Source: Zerene cesonia (taxonomy: Eukaryota > Arthropoda > Insecta > Lepidoptera > Pieridae). From it: 64,000 nt of DNA. Below, one piece after another: positions 24,350-36,289 of the stretch. The notes under the pieces are model-generated. The model ran no database searches and was not told where the DNA came from. It saw nothing but the letters and a program-made list of their open reading frames with translations. Position 1 is the stretch's first letter. Every line of letters begins with the position of its first letter. The position numbers and the translations under genes are program-made. Where the stretch lies: positions 1 to 64,000 of the forward strand of contig NC_052120.1 of NCBI RefSeq assembly GCF_012273895.1, given 5' to 3'.

Positions 24350-26870
24350 TTTATGATTATATTTATTAGATATATTTTTTGTGCTCAGAGAATTGAGATG
24401 GATAGTAAGGATAAGGAAGATGATCACTACATAGTCTGGTATATATCCGGGGTTAGTGTGTGTATTGCTGGTATCGACGCTGAGCCGCTCTCGAGAGGCC
24501 ACTTGGCGCGGTGACGCCGCTCCCGCAGCGTCCTCACCTATTTCTGTAGTTGCGGCTTTGCACACATCCTGCGGGGAGCACTGATGCCCTTAAGTGCCGC
24601 TTAGAGTCCTGTTCTTTGCTTACAATTGTACGTTTTAATCGTGCTTGAAAGTAACGTATTACAGGCAATTGCAGTAACATACGAGAAAGAATATTTACTA
24701 CTATTTATTAACTTGGGTGAGACAATCAACAATAAACAGTACAACAACATATAATAAAAGCTTTAAATTATAAATGGTGTCGAAATAAAAATTAAACTTT
24801 GGTCGGTATAAGGTATTCCGTTTAGCGATACGATCCGACTTGTCGTCGTTTTACTTTTACATAAGCTGAAACGTGTGTTATAATGCCTTGAAATATCTGG
24901 TTCACTGCATTAAAAAATAGCAGAAAAATTCAAAATGATATGTGTGATGTGATATGTTTTAGGATGTTTACTTAATCGATGTGTGGAAAACACATTGCCA
25001 AAATTGATACGATACAAAAACGTTCATGACATCTATGTAAAATTTTCTTAACATCTCTATTAATGAATGCTAATACGGGTAATCATTCTGTTTTGATGTC
25101 AAATTATTCTTAAGCAACATGGTAATTTAATAATAATTCTTTTATTATAAAATAGTTTAGTAATATATAATTTTAGTATAGTAATTTAATATTTTTTAGT
25201 ACAACCAATAAATTTTGGTTAAACGTATTCTTATTTCGGCTGTGTACGCGTGTGTGCGCACACTGTGTATCAACACTCTGGCCCACTGTATAGAAAAATA
25301 TCATAAATAGAGGAAAGTTTTGTTCGAGTAATTAATAAATTGACAAACGCATTGGAAATTAGTGACCGGATGTAATTCAACTAGCTGCCAGCTAAGATCA
25401 GCGCATGGAAATGGGTCATGTGGGTACTCTCTCAGCAGCTCTTAAAAATATATATTATATATTTCATATTAATTTAAGGGCGTAAGGCTCTTAAATAAAT
25501 CGAGGTGCCTTTTATGACTTTTCTTTTCAATTATTTATTAATGCATCGTGATAGCTTGGTATTTAAATGAGCATTAACAAAAACACAATTTTTTGAAAAA
25601 AACTTATTTATAAGATTATCCCAAGATACGATCTGCCTAACAACAGCGCAGTATGTTAATAAAATTCCGAAAACAACATAGGCATACTTTTAAATATCAC
25701 TTAATAATGAAAAACAGCTAGTGGACTTTCGCGTAGACGATTCCCTGCAGCCTATTCGAGAGTTTAGGGAGCCCATCGCAAATAGTTGACGAGAAGGCAT
25801 TGTTTGAGAAGCTTTATACCTACGCAGTTCCCCGTGAAACAATAATAATTAACATGCCGAGGCCGGACCCTCGTCTCGGCCGGTGCCCCGCGGCTCGACC
25901 GACTCTCATTTGCATACAGATTTGTTGAACTCTTGTACCAATCTAACGTTAATACCGACGAAATCTGTTGTACAATGTCCTTACTTCCTTACTGTAAGCG
26001 AAAGCCCGTGGTTACTTTTAACTTCCTGTAGGAAGTAATAATTAATTGGCTTGTAGAATGGGTGCGTTGACTTGACACAAATTCGATTCTATAGGATTAA
26101 CGAGTCAGCCGAATTTATGTCAGCTTAAGCAGCTTAAATCATTTAAATACGGCGAAAATTGGACGAAATTTCGGCTCGCTAATGCAGTGTCAGGGACCAT
26201 GGGGCTGTACGATAATATTCGAGCTACTTAGGATTAAATTTAATAACGGTCATTCATTTGCAATACAGTAAGAGACAATAGTTACAATTTTCCTATGAAA
26301 GCGGAATGATTAGACTAATGAGTTATTATAAAATGATTAGTCCAAAATATTATATCAGTTAAATGAATGTATCGCCTCAAACAAACTCTACAGCATTAAT
26401 TATAACTAGTATAGATAACTTTAGTGAGTGTGATTTGAGAATCATAACATATTATCTTTTTCCTCTCTTCCTTTGTTATGTGTACTTTGTTTAAGTGCAA
26501 TCGTCAAAATAAGCAATAGACACCTATCACGTTTCGCCGATTTATTGTTATTGTTTCAACTTGCAACATGCATCTAGACATGTTTTTGCTGATATAGAGG
26601 CATATCCGTTTTCTGTTTGTCATATTGATTCAGTTCAGGTATATTTTAATTGTAATACTTTACTTGTGTTGTACCTATTCTATATGATCTATAGATACGT
26701 ATATTCGAGTAAAAATACATAGAGTGATCAATCAATTTATTCGATCACTCCTTCCGTCTCTAGAGGCCTGGTGCCTGGAGCTAGTGCTCCAAGTAAGTAG
26801 CAAACTTTCAACACCTTCCAACGTAATGTGGGGCTTGCGCTTGCAGGGCCGCAGCAGCGGCGGCGGCGCC

Positions 26871-29800
26871 ATGGAGTGCGGCGTGGCGGCGGCGAGCGCG
26901 GCGGGCGCGTTCCCGGCACGCGGCCACCCCCCTCACCCCGCGCACCACGCGCACGCCGCGCACCCCGCGCATCCCGCGCTATCGCCCACCGAGCGCTCGC
27001 CCGCTAAAGCGGGATTACATGTCAATTTTAGTGATAAAGGCGAAGTAAGCTTTCAAATTTTTAATTAATAATAGTTACAACGAATACCCCTAAATATCCT
27101 CTGTTTGAATCAAAAATAACCTGTCTATTCGCGTTAAATATGTTAAATACCGACTCATGGCAATTTGACGTTCATAGCTTTAAGATTATATACTTCGACG
27201 TACCTACGTATTCTCAGGTTAAGGAGCGGCGCGAAAAGTTTCTGACGGCGAAGTACGGCAGCCACCAGATGGCGCTGATCCGCAAGAGGCTCGCCGTGGA
27301 GATGTGGCTCTACGACGAATTGCAGAAATTGTACGAGTCGCCGGTTCGTCCTTTACGTTTTTTTTTAATAAAGGGGGCTACTTTAGCTAAAAGAATGTTT
27401 TATGATGCTTTAAAATACATGATCCACAGCAGCACAACGACAACAGAAGAATATATAGCATAATATGCGTATTTCTGCGGCTCTGCGTACCGGCCGAGCT
27501 GGCCCACTCTGGTTTAAGGTTATTTAACCTATTTAATATTTATTATTTGCGTAGAAGAATAATATGGGCCTTTCTTGGCCCGAAATGAAGTTAAAGTGTC
27601 CGTCTGTAATAAGAAAATCTCCGTTTGTTCGTCTGTTTTATACTAATTACACAGGACTCATAAGTTATTACTCTGAACGTCGTATATGATTGGACTACTA
27701 CCGACTAGATAATGTAATGCTTACTGCTGTTTCTGAACAGAGCGAGACTGCAGCAGGCGCGGGGAGCGCGGCGGGCGGGGGGAGCGCCGACCAGGAGGTA
27801 GAAGTGGACATCGACGAGCTGCTGGACATGGACAGCGACGACCAGCGTCGCCGCCATCTCACGGTATTGCATATCTTTTTACTGCGTTTTGTTTCTTATC
27901 TTTTACCTCGGCATGTTTATCATTTAATTGCAATTGTACAAACGTGTACGGTACGTACATCGGCATTTCTACCACATGGAATCTACACTCTTCTCAAGCA
28001 AGATGTTTTAATATTATTTTTACCATTAATATACATATTGTTATCGTTTCAATACAAAATTTGTAATATAAGTAGAAGATACATGTGCTTCCTTCCTGCC
28101 CGTCCTTATAACGCGTTCTGGTAAAATGGGTTTATATCAAAATATCAGAAGTGGTGCAGCAAGTGGAAGCTATTTAATAGACAAAAAAATATTAAATAAC
28201 AAATGTATTTCATAGGCAACAAAATATATGTTGATTATTTCCTTAAAAACAACACTCAGCCCCACCAATCTCAAACGAACAGCACCGGGCAGGACAACAC
28301 AAAAATATTTTCGTATCAAAGAAATGACTAAGAGACTTTAGATCTACGACTTCCCATAACGGGCCACGCATTCATCGAAGCGAGTCTATACTGATCGCTA
28401 TGGCTAGCTACGTAACGGACGTTCATATTTCTGTTGGTGAGTGAACTCACCTCAAAAGCGATAATTCTACATACTTACTTGGCTATTCAAGTATAAATTC
28501 AAATTCAAAAATGTAGTTACAAATTATAGATCTTATTACAATATTCTGCGGCTAATACATTCTACCCAAAGTTTTGGTGTGCAAATATTAAATCGAAAAT
28601 TAAATTAACATTAATGTCCTGCTAGGTACACTACTTAATTCTCTTTTAATGTCATAAATTCTTCAATGTCATAAAATTGTTTCACCATTAACCATTTCGT
28701 CAGTCTCTTTTTAGATATGTAGATTTACTGGTAGATCCTTGAAATTATACGGTATTTTAATAGTCATTAATATTACACTATATTTAGTTGTGTTTATTCT
28801 ACAAGTTGGGAAATATAGCTAATTCTGATATCTTGTTAACATATGAGAGTTTACTTCTCCTTTCTTCTTAAAATATTGTGAATGATATTAAACAAATAAA
28901 CATACTTCTCTAATGTACATGCAAGTCAATGTAAGGATACGTAATTTACTAAACTGTGGTCTGCAACTGTCCCTTTGGTGCAATCGGCACAGAGCTCGGA
29001 TACATAAACATCGCCAAAAATACTTTCTGTAGATCGCAAGTCTGTCTCGAAAGAATAATTCCATATGATAGTACAGATGAGACGTATGCATGGTAAGCAT
29101 TAATTGCAGCATTCATAGATACAGTATCTCAGTATAGGCCTCAGCATTAAAATAAATATGTCATCGTAACATGCGTGGATGCAAAACGTCCATTGCTCCC
29201 TCTTGAAGGTCGACTGATATTAATTTGATGAACTGATCTAACGCACACAAGGTTTTCCTTCCGCTTCCGTTCTTGCGAGTCTCGTTTACAACAATATTGA
29301 CATTCCTGTTCCATTTGTATACTTAGGGTCTTAATCTTGATTACTTAAAATCTTTAAAACCTTGTTACAGGTGCTCCTAGCTGATGCCAAGAAACCTCAA
29401 AAGGATGTATATGTAAGTATTGAACTTCTTTTTCTTTTTCTAAGCAAGTAGCTAATGTGAATAAGAAAACATTGTTAATTATGGGTCCAATTCTAAAATA
29501 TAAAGTACTAGCTGCGCCCCGCGGTTTTACCCGCGTATGTCCGTATCCCGTAGGAATATCGGGATAAAAAGTTGCCTATATTTTATTCCAGTTCTCCAGC
29601 TTTGTACGTACCAAATTTAATTGCAATCGATTCAGTAGTTTTTGCGTGAAAGAGCAACAAACACACACACATCCTTACAAACTTTCGCATTTATAATATT
29701 AGTAGGAAGGATAGGATTAGTAGGAGTTACACATCACTAAATAATTACTACGTGAGCAGGTTTAGTCTAGTTTGCTTTCTTATAGTTTCTGGGTAAAGTT

Positions 29801-30054
29801 GGTCATATGCTATTGTATGCTTATACAACTGTATTCACCAGATTAAAAAAAAATATTATACTGTCACGTGTAGAATAATGACGACCGTCCGTTCCTCTAA
29901 ATATGGCTTTAGAATTAATGGGCGAATGGCGTGAGCTAATATTTTAATAAATCCAAATTTCATCAACTTAATGAAAGTTTGTGTCGAAATAAATATGAGT
30001 TCGTTGTTTCAGAAATTTATCAACGATCTATTAGAAAAGGCGAAGACGCTGTAA
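26871..30054 (+). CDS. Protein phosphatase 1 regulatory (inhibitor) subunit 14, CPI-17/PHI-1 family
   Basis: Five coding exons, all phase 0: 26871-27044, 27218-27343, 27741-27863, 29371-29412 and 30013-30054 (168 aa, stop TAA). The start ATG lies 24 nt into an exon whose acceptor is ttgcag at 26841-26846, in a GCGCC-ATGG context. Residues 20-45 are His/Pro/Ala repeats. The inhibitory core follows: SFSD-like entry, then VKERREKFLTAKYGSHQ, where Thr68 occupies the position of the phospho-Thr38 of CPI-17 that turns the protein into a phosphatase inhibitor. Next come WLYDELQKLYES and the conserved acidic helix DIDELLDMDSDDQRR, then a helix ending KFINDLLEKAKTL. In vertebrates such proteins inhibit myosin phosphatase and so raise myosin light chain phosphorylation. 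A Gly/Ser/Ala insertion (AGAGSAAGGGSADQ) sits between the two conserved halves. The donor of the second exon (gttcgt) is weak. A fly counterpart is probably CG17124. Confidence 0.9.
29508..29707 (-). mobile_element. Helitron-like element, Lep1 type, in PPP1R14 intron
   Basis: Nearly intact reverse copy with CTAGCTGCGCCCCGCGGTTT at the left and ATAATATTAGTAGGA at the right. It lies between the exons ending 29412 and starting 30013. Confidence 0.75.
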
Positions 30055-30842
30055 GTACGTGATAATGGAACCAAATCTCAAGAAGGCGCGGCGAGGCGCG
30101 GCGCGAGTAGTTTAATTCAAGTTACGGATCTCACACGCGAAGCATCGCGGGCCTGGCCCCGAGCGGGCGCGCGGCGCTGCTCCGCGGGTGGCCCGGCCGG
30201 CGGCGCCCCTGCTCCGGTGCTGTGCCACTCTACGCACAGGGGCTACTGCCACTGTACAAATTGTTATTGTTTGGAATCAAAAGAAAAATTGCTTTTTTGA
30301 AAAAAGAAATAGAATCAACTGCAAATATTGAACTCTATAGTAGAAAAAAAATATGAATAAGCCAGTGGCAGGGAAGTACGTTGACCGTGAAAGATAGATA
30401 ACCACGGCTTTTGGTTGCGATCCCAAGTAGTCTTGGAGTCGCAGTCTAGATAAAGTTAATGTAACCTATTTGTACTAACGGTTATATAGTGTAAGCGTTT
30501 TATATTTTTCAAGTAATACAGTTCAGTTTCAATATTCAGAGTCCACTCCCAACGCACGGGGACTAACAGTGCACTGAACATATCAGTTGTTACAGACGAC
30601 TTTAACAAATGTTTGTTAATTAACAAACAATTAGGCCACACGACTTTCGACTCGAGATGTTTTTCATAGTATTCTTATCAAAATAGTTTCTAATTTTATT
30701 GCTTTTATACAACAACACAATAATGAGATCATACAGAAATTCATCAAATTAGATTAAATCAAAGTTTATTATCACCTTATATTCTGTAGCATTTTTTATT
30801 TTGAAAGTGTGGGTATGCCACTTAGTAAAATAATAGGCTGCT

Positions 30843-31075
30843 ATTTCTATGTCAGCTACGTACCAAAACTGCGCTTTCAATTGACTTCAAAAAAAGGAGG
30901 TTTGCAATTCAACAACGTTTTTTTTCATTGGTGTTTGTTACCTCATAACTTTTTATTGGATGAACCGATTTTTATAAATTGTTTTTTATTTGAAAGCTTC
31001 TTCCTTCCAGGTGGTTCCATTTAAATTTGGTCTAATTCTGAATCTTGAAGGCAGTTTAGTTCTTGTTAAAAAGAA
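30843..31075 (+). repeat. Dispersed repeat with TTGACTTCAAAAAAAGGAGG block
   Basis: Contains CAATTGACTTCAAAAAAAGG, TTTGTTACCTCATAACTTTT and GGATGAACCGATTTTTAT, a commonly dispersed lepidopteran sequence. No ends were resolved. Confidence 0.5.
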
Positions 31076-31645
31076 TAATTCTATCAATATTAAATAATCT
31101 GTCAATGAATTTAGAATAAGTAGGCAGTTTCTAACTAAAAATTGGGGTAAAAAGACAGTCGTGAAAAGAGAAGATGAGCTAGGGATAGCCCGTGGATAGC
31201 CACGCAATTATTACATTACAATGCAGTAAATAGGCATGGAGTTAAACGAGATTACCCAGTGCAACAGCACGGGACATTGGACAGTTCACCATGAATCAGT
31301 CGTTAGTGAATTATTAGTTAGTAAATCTAATTACAATAAAATTTAATCTCAATCAAAATCAATCAAACAATCTCAATAAAAAATGTTTATGTATGTAACT
31401 GCTAAAAGTCGTGTTTCTATCCACCTTTTCTCGTTGCCATTAACCCCACATCCGTGGTCTATTCACCGCCTTCGTCGTTAATTTTTGAGCCTGAAGTAGT
31501 ATCAATTTTATTTAGCTAATGTGCAGTTATGGTTAATATTTTATCGTCTTTTTTGTAGTAATTTGACAAGTTGACGCTTTTATGTGGATGGCCGGAATTT
31601 AGGAAACTATTGCTGTGTATAAAATTTATTAGCTAATATAGAAAT

Positions 31646-31792
31646 AGTATTTTCTTGTGTTTGATATTACGCAAGTATTATACATTTAGAAATTAAAAAC
31701 TTTTTAACGGATTTAAAACGCGATTTATTCATATATATTATTAACCCGACGTTTCGAACACTTTACAGCAAGCGTGGTGGTCACGGGGAGAC
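31646..31792. mobile_element. Foldback/MITE element, left arm only
   Basis: AGTATTTTCTTGTGTTTGAT leads into TTTAGAAATTAAAAACTTTT, TTAACGGATTTAAAACGCG and CCCGACGTTTCGAACACTTT, ending GTGGTCACGGGGAGAC. The complementary right arm is missing. Confidence 0.65.
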
Positions 31793-32364
31793 TAATATAG
31801 AAATGCTGCAATTAAATAAGCAATTCAGCAATTACCTAATTTTGGGATTTCTTTCTGTCCTCCCAGAAATGGCTATTCACCATGATTTACATAGAAATTC
31901 CTATCATTTATACGATAACTCATCAAGTCCCTAGAAGGTATATTATAAGTAAACAACGTTGCCACAAACGAAAACACCGGAACTGAATTTGTTTACTTTG
32001 CGTAATTATGTGTACGTTGCACTATTGCTGTAGCATTTAATTAATAAAAATATACAATAATTAATATTTATTAATATGAATATTATGATAAATGCAGAGA
32101 GCGCTGGGTGGCGCGGGCGTTTGGGTTGCTTGAATATTTGATGAGCCGAGCTGAGCGCGCGGCAAAGTGCATTGTTTTGGTGTATCGTGTAGTTTGCGTA
32201 TTAGGACCTAGCCTGAAAGAAACTGTCAAGTGATGATGAAATTTTTGTAATAAATCCATTTAATACGTTGTATGGCTTTTTTTTTCTTCCATATCTTACC
32301 TATATCCTTAAACACATGAGCGAGGTTATCGTCGCCTCATCTCGGTCAGTGTCAATGTTAAATT

Positions 32365-32760
32365 ATGACCAAATCATCTCATCGCAAAAGTACAAAAATT
32401 CCAGGGCATCACTCCAGACACATCCATGACCTTCTCCACAGCCCCGCGGATTGTAATAAAGCTTGCTTTGACCTGGTCCCAGTTACCAAGTCCATAGCCG
32501 TCACCAACCTCACGTCACAAATTAAAATATCATCCGCACCACCACGATGCATGGCGCACTACTACTGTGCGCTTTTCTCGGCATTTTTTGCCAAGAACAA
32601 CCGTCCTGTGGAATGATCTCCATCATCATCCATCTTCGGTGTTCCCAGGCACATTCGATGGGGATACCTTCAAGAAAAGGGCATATCATTGTCTCAAAGG
32701 CCGGTAACACATTCGCGATGCACACTCGTTTGCCTGCTAGGCGATAAAAAAAAAATATAA
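32365..32760 (+). mobile_element. LINE 3' end (reverse transcriptase ORF C-terminus) with A tail
   Basis: One frame at about 32550-32705 reads FSRHFLPRTTVLWNDL, then SSVFPGTFDGDTFKKRAY and a stop. This is the C-terminal signature of Jockey/CR1-type LINE polymerase ORFs. A poly-A stretch ends the unit and the SINE at 32805 follows closely. The 5' portion is absent or eroded. Confidence 0.7.
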
Positions 32761-32804
32761 TGATGTACAATGTATACGTATACAGTAACAGCGATTTAAT
32801 AAGG

Positions 32805-33107
32805 CAGTGGTGGCTCAGTGGTGAGAACCTCGGACTTCAAAATTGATAAGTCGGGGTTGGAGACCGGGCGACCGTACAGGAAATAAATAGATTTTTCAAT
32901 TTATCTGCACGTGAGGATTACATCACCACTGCGGTGAAGGAAAACATCGTGGAAACCAGCATGTCCAAGAATCAAAAGTTCGACGATATATGACATCTGC
33001 CAACCCGCACTTGGCCAGCGTGGTGGATTATGGTCTGAGCCCCCTCATAGGAGGCCTGTGACCCAGCATTGGGAAAATATATGGGCTGATGATGATGATG
33101 ATGAACA
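32805..33107 (+). mobile_element. tRNA-headed SINE with GATGAT tail
   Basis: Second copy of the SINE at 0.46 kb. The A box is TGGCTCAGTGG at 32811-32821 and the B-box-like GGTTGGAGACC at 32855-32865; the body continues to GGGCTGATGATGATGATGAT. It sits about 50 bp after a LINE 3' end. Confidence 0.8.
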
Positions 33108-33427
33108 CCGATTTACACATAAGAATGGGGCACAGGCTTGTTATGAATCGTGAAAAAGAAATAAAATTAAAAATGAAAATGCTATCGAGGGTTCCCTACA
33201 AACTTCACTTTTGTCGATATCAGAATTTGTACAATTTTATTTGTTGAAATAAAAATAAAACGATCAGTTAGAGCGCCAAAAATGCCTGTCGGGACGTTGG
33301 TCACAGCTCGGGACCGCACTTGTCATTCTCTGTCGGGACAATCGGGACAAATACTGATGATCGACTTTTCACTTCCTTCCAATTTCACTGCTGATCCAGA
33401 AACTTTTTTCATCCGGCGATGCGGCTA

Positions 33428-34428
33428 TGACACGCTCAGCGTGTCTCCCGCACCGGCGGCAATCTTGCCGTACCGCTTTTGTCGCTGGTGCGGGAGCCCA
33501 CGCTGCGCGTGTGCATAGAGTCGAGCCAGCTGTGCGGGCGGACACACCGTGTGTGTTCTACAATTTTTTTTTTTTAATTATTCTATTTCTGATATCGCGA
33601 TTTATTTTTAAAGAAATTACAGTAGTCTTTATTTTTCTGCACACATATTTGTATTTTTTTCAAAATGCTTTATATATTTTAATGAACAATGAGCTGAAAA
33701 GGTACTAATAACGACCTCTCCTTAAACTTTTTAGAGTATTATACATTTAGAAATTAAAAACTGTTTAACGGATTTTAAACGCGATTTATTCATTATATTA
33801 TTAGCCCGACTCTTCGAACACTTTACGTCGGTTTAATAATTTAATGAAATGATTCGCGTTCAAAATCCGTTAAAAAGTTTGAATTTCTAAATGTATAATA
33901 CTCGTGTAAAATAAAACACAAGAAAATACTAGGATTTGATTTGTTAACACTCGTACATAAAGATATTCTTCCTTATAGAATATAGATTAGCAATAAAAGT
34001 TTCATGCTGAACGCGCTTCAGATATTCTGCTTCGGAGTGTTAATATAACAGCGTAACAATTTATCGTCAACCAATGATATTAGAGAGGTTATTTTGTACA
34101 TAAAACGTTGTCCAACGTAAATTTATGTTTTCATTTTTTATTATTTGTACAAAATATTTTCTTTTTCGTTTTATTAAAATTACATCCTAACTATCTAAAC
34201 AATGAAAATAATAAAAATGGCAGAAATCATAAAAAATATATTTTATAATAAAAATGTGTTGCCCGCACGCACTGGCGGCTTAGAAAATAAAACACGCACA
34301 GCGTGTTTAACGCACAGTAGACGCGATTTATCGCGGATGCCGGCTTCCACACGCTAGGCGTGTAAAGCCGCATCCTTGGTTCCAAGCATTTTTACACACC
34401 TGGTGTGTTTCAGCAGCCAACGTGTTAA
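33428..34428. repeat. Region of clustered imperfect palindromes, possible DNA transposon remnant
   Basis: Short palindromic units of the form ACACGC-n-GCGTGT recur: CACGCTCAGCGTG, CACGCTGCGCGTG and ACACACCGTGTGTGT in 33428-33556, and ACACGCACAGCGTGT, ACACGCTAGGCGTGT and ACACACCTGGTGTGT in 34290-34412. The right edge is CCAACGTGTTAA, and TTAACAC also occurs at about 33945. A TTAA-targeted (piggyBac-like) non-autonomous element is possible but not shown. A foldback element lies between. Confidence 0.4.
33734..33930. mobile_element. Foldback/MITE element, both arms
   Basis: The left arm GAGTATTATACATTTAGAAA...AACGGATTTTAAACGCG is matched as reverse complement on the right (CGCGTTCAAAATCCGTTAAA...TTTCTAAATGTATAATACTC). 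About 50 bp of arms flank a shortened centre. Confidence 0.75.
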
Positions 34429-34549
34429 ATAATTGATCAATGAAACGTATGTGAGTAAGAGAAAACGAAAATTTGCTATCTAGGTATATTAAAATGAAAA
34501 TATTTTATGTTTTTTGGCAATAGGCAATCGGCTCTGAAACAATTATCTT

Positions 34550-34713
34550 CTTATATATAAAATCCTCGTCTCACACTTTTAGGTACCATACTCCTCCGAA
34601 AGGGCCGATTCTCATTAAATTTTACGTACATATCGGTAGGTCTGAGAGTCCCTAAATGATACGAGTAAGGCAAAAGAGCGTTTGCCAGATCAGCTGATTA
34701 TTTATATTTTATC
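34550..34713 (-). repeat. Interspersed repeat, reverse copy of the 2.1 kb family
   Basis: Reverse complement reads CAGCTGATCTGGCAAACGCT, then CTTTCGGAGGAGTATGG, then GATTTTATATATAAG, parallel to 2115-2283. Confidence 0.6.
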
Positions 34714-34726
34714 ACAAGCTGGTGCC

Positions 34727-35110
34727 CGCGACTTCGTTTGCGTGAACTTGGTAAATGAATAAACTTTGGCTTTAAAAAAAGTTTTAAAGGAATAGACAAC
34801 ACTTTTCTTCTGAAATCAATTAAAATCTCGATCATTATGTCAATAGAATATGCCCGTCAGACGAACAATATTTGCTAAGACTTCATCCCTATACATGTTA
34901 TATATAGCGTAGCTGGGCTCTCCGAGTTGCACATTAAGTGATCTTCAAATTAATTCTCTCAGCAGAAATGCTCATCACGTGTAACATATTTCGTTACGGC
35001 ACAATTTTTTTCTCGTATAGTTTAGGTGGTCTGTTGCGGCTCTGCAATAGGTGTTCGTTTCCAAAATAAATAATAGTTCGTAATTATCCTTGAGGAACAT
35101 AATATCTACG
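34727..35110 (+). repeat. Diverged repeat shared with 56.4 kb
   Basis: Starts AAGCTGGTGCCCGCGACTTC and carries ATGCCCGTCAGACGAACAAT, GCTCATCACGTG and GTTTCCAAAATAA. The same landmarks recur in order at 56380-56640. Confidence 0.55.
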
Positions 35111-35995
35111 TAGTTTCATTTAAACGTGATATTTTCCTTGAACAGTATTATCGCAAAAATGTATGTATTTCATTATATCATTTTTCTCGGGGTATTTTTA
35201 TCTTTCTACTTTTGAAAGAAATTCCGTATCAGTCAATTAGTTTTTGGATTGACTACATTATTCTTAATATGTATACCGTAAATTAACATAGAACACATAG
35301 AACGAAAATGATGCCAAAACATCTAAGTAAAACAATAAATACAAAAGGTTCATTTATTAAAAACATAAATTATTACAAATAACTTAGACGATATAATTGA
35401 CACTTTGTTTAATTACTAATGAACTAGGAGTAAGACTATTTTGGTGAGAAAATCAAATCACAGTTTGACGACTCTGAAATGTAAATCACAATGTCCATCC
35501 TCCCCTCCTCACAAGGACCATCGCGCCAATCGCCGATTACACAGACTCCGAACTACTGTGTCCTATTGTGAAGTTATAAACGAATGTTGTATGTAATTTG
35601 ATTTTGGAAAAGGACATTTATTTTCAATTTACTATATTTATTATTATTCAAGTGTTAAAAATTAACTAATACCTCATACGTCTCAAAATATTTAAACTGC
35701 CACTGATGACGATTGCCAACGATGGACATACATTAGAATCATTAAGATCATCACGGTCCATTAAGAAGAGATTTATCGATATAGAGGACCTTCAGCCTTA
35801 GTTTAGACTATGCAGTAACGGATTCACAAATATACAAATTTTTAAGTGATTAATTTTAAATAATAAGAATATACATTTTCATCCAACAGAATTCAGTTAT
35901 ATGAGTTTAGCTAAGGGATTCCATTCCTTATATTGTAACATGTAGGTACTGTAGTAGTAGGTGTTTTTTTTTTCTTTCTTTACTGGTCTCTCGTT

Positions 35996-36001
35996 TTTAT
36001 T
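35996..36001 (-). terminator. Candidate poly(A) signal of Chk1
   Basis: AATAAA on the minus strand about 290 nt after the Chk1 stop. Other AATAAA-like sites lie further on, so the choice is tentative. Confidence 0.3.
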
Positions 36002-36289
36002 GTAGTCGTATAGAAGATTTAAACAGTTGCTTATTATAAATTTCACCAAAAATGTCTTTTCGAATCATACAACGAATACAACAACAAACGCAATGCAAAA
36101 ATATTCTTATCATACAGAGTATAAAAATATCAGTCTTAGTAGGAAATATCATTTCAACGGGTAACCATAACAACAGCTCAACGGTTCAAAGATCGCTTTA
36201 AAAGCGAAAATATCGTTTACTCAACGACTACGCACCATTATAATGTGCTTAAATAGCGGGTTTCCTAGTAGGTTCATGTGCCGAGTCGC

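Larger units (their letters stand above)
15666..26846. other. Long gene-free stretch upstream of PPP1R14 coding exons
   Basis: AT-rich sequence with Helitron copies (20.7, 24.3 kb) and a repeat tail (21.0 kb). Short GC-rich islands stand out at 17450-17535, 21465-21560, 22680-22745 and 25855-25905; none contains a frame I can assign. Possible first intron of PPP1R14. Confidence 0.5.
30055..36289. other. Intergenic region between PPP1R14 and Chk1 (convergent)
   Basis: Begins with a GC-rich block (30085-30245) that may be PPP1R14 3' UTR, then repeats: 30.8 kb repeat, foldback elements, LINE 3' end, SINE, palindromic cluster, and the 34.5-35.1 kb repeats. The last ~300 bp are probably Chk1 3' UTR. 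Confidence 0.5.
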
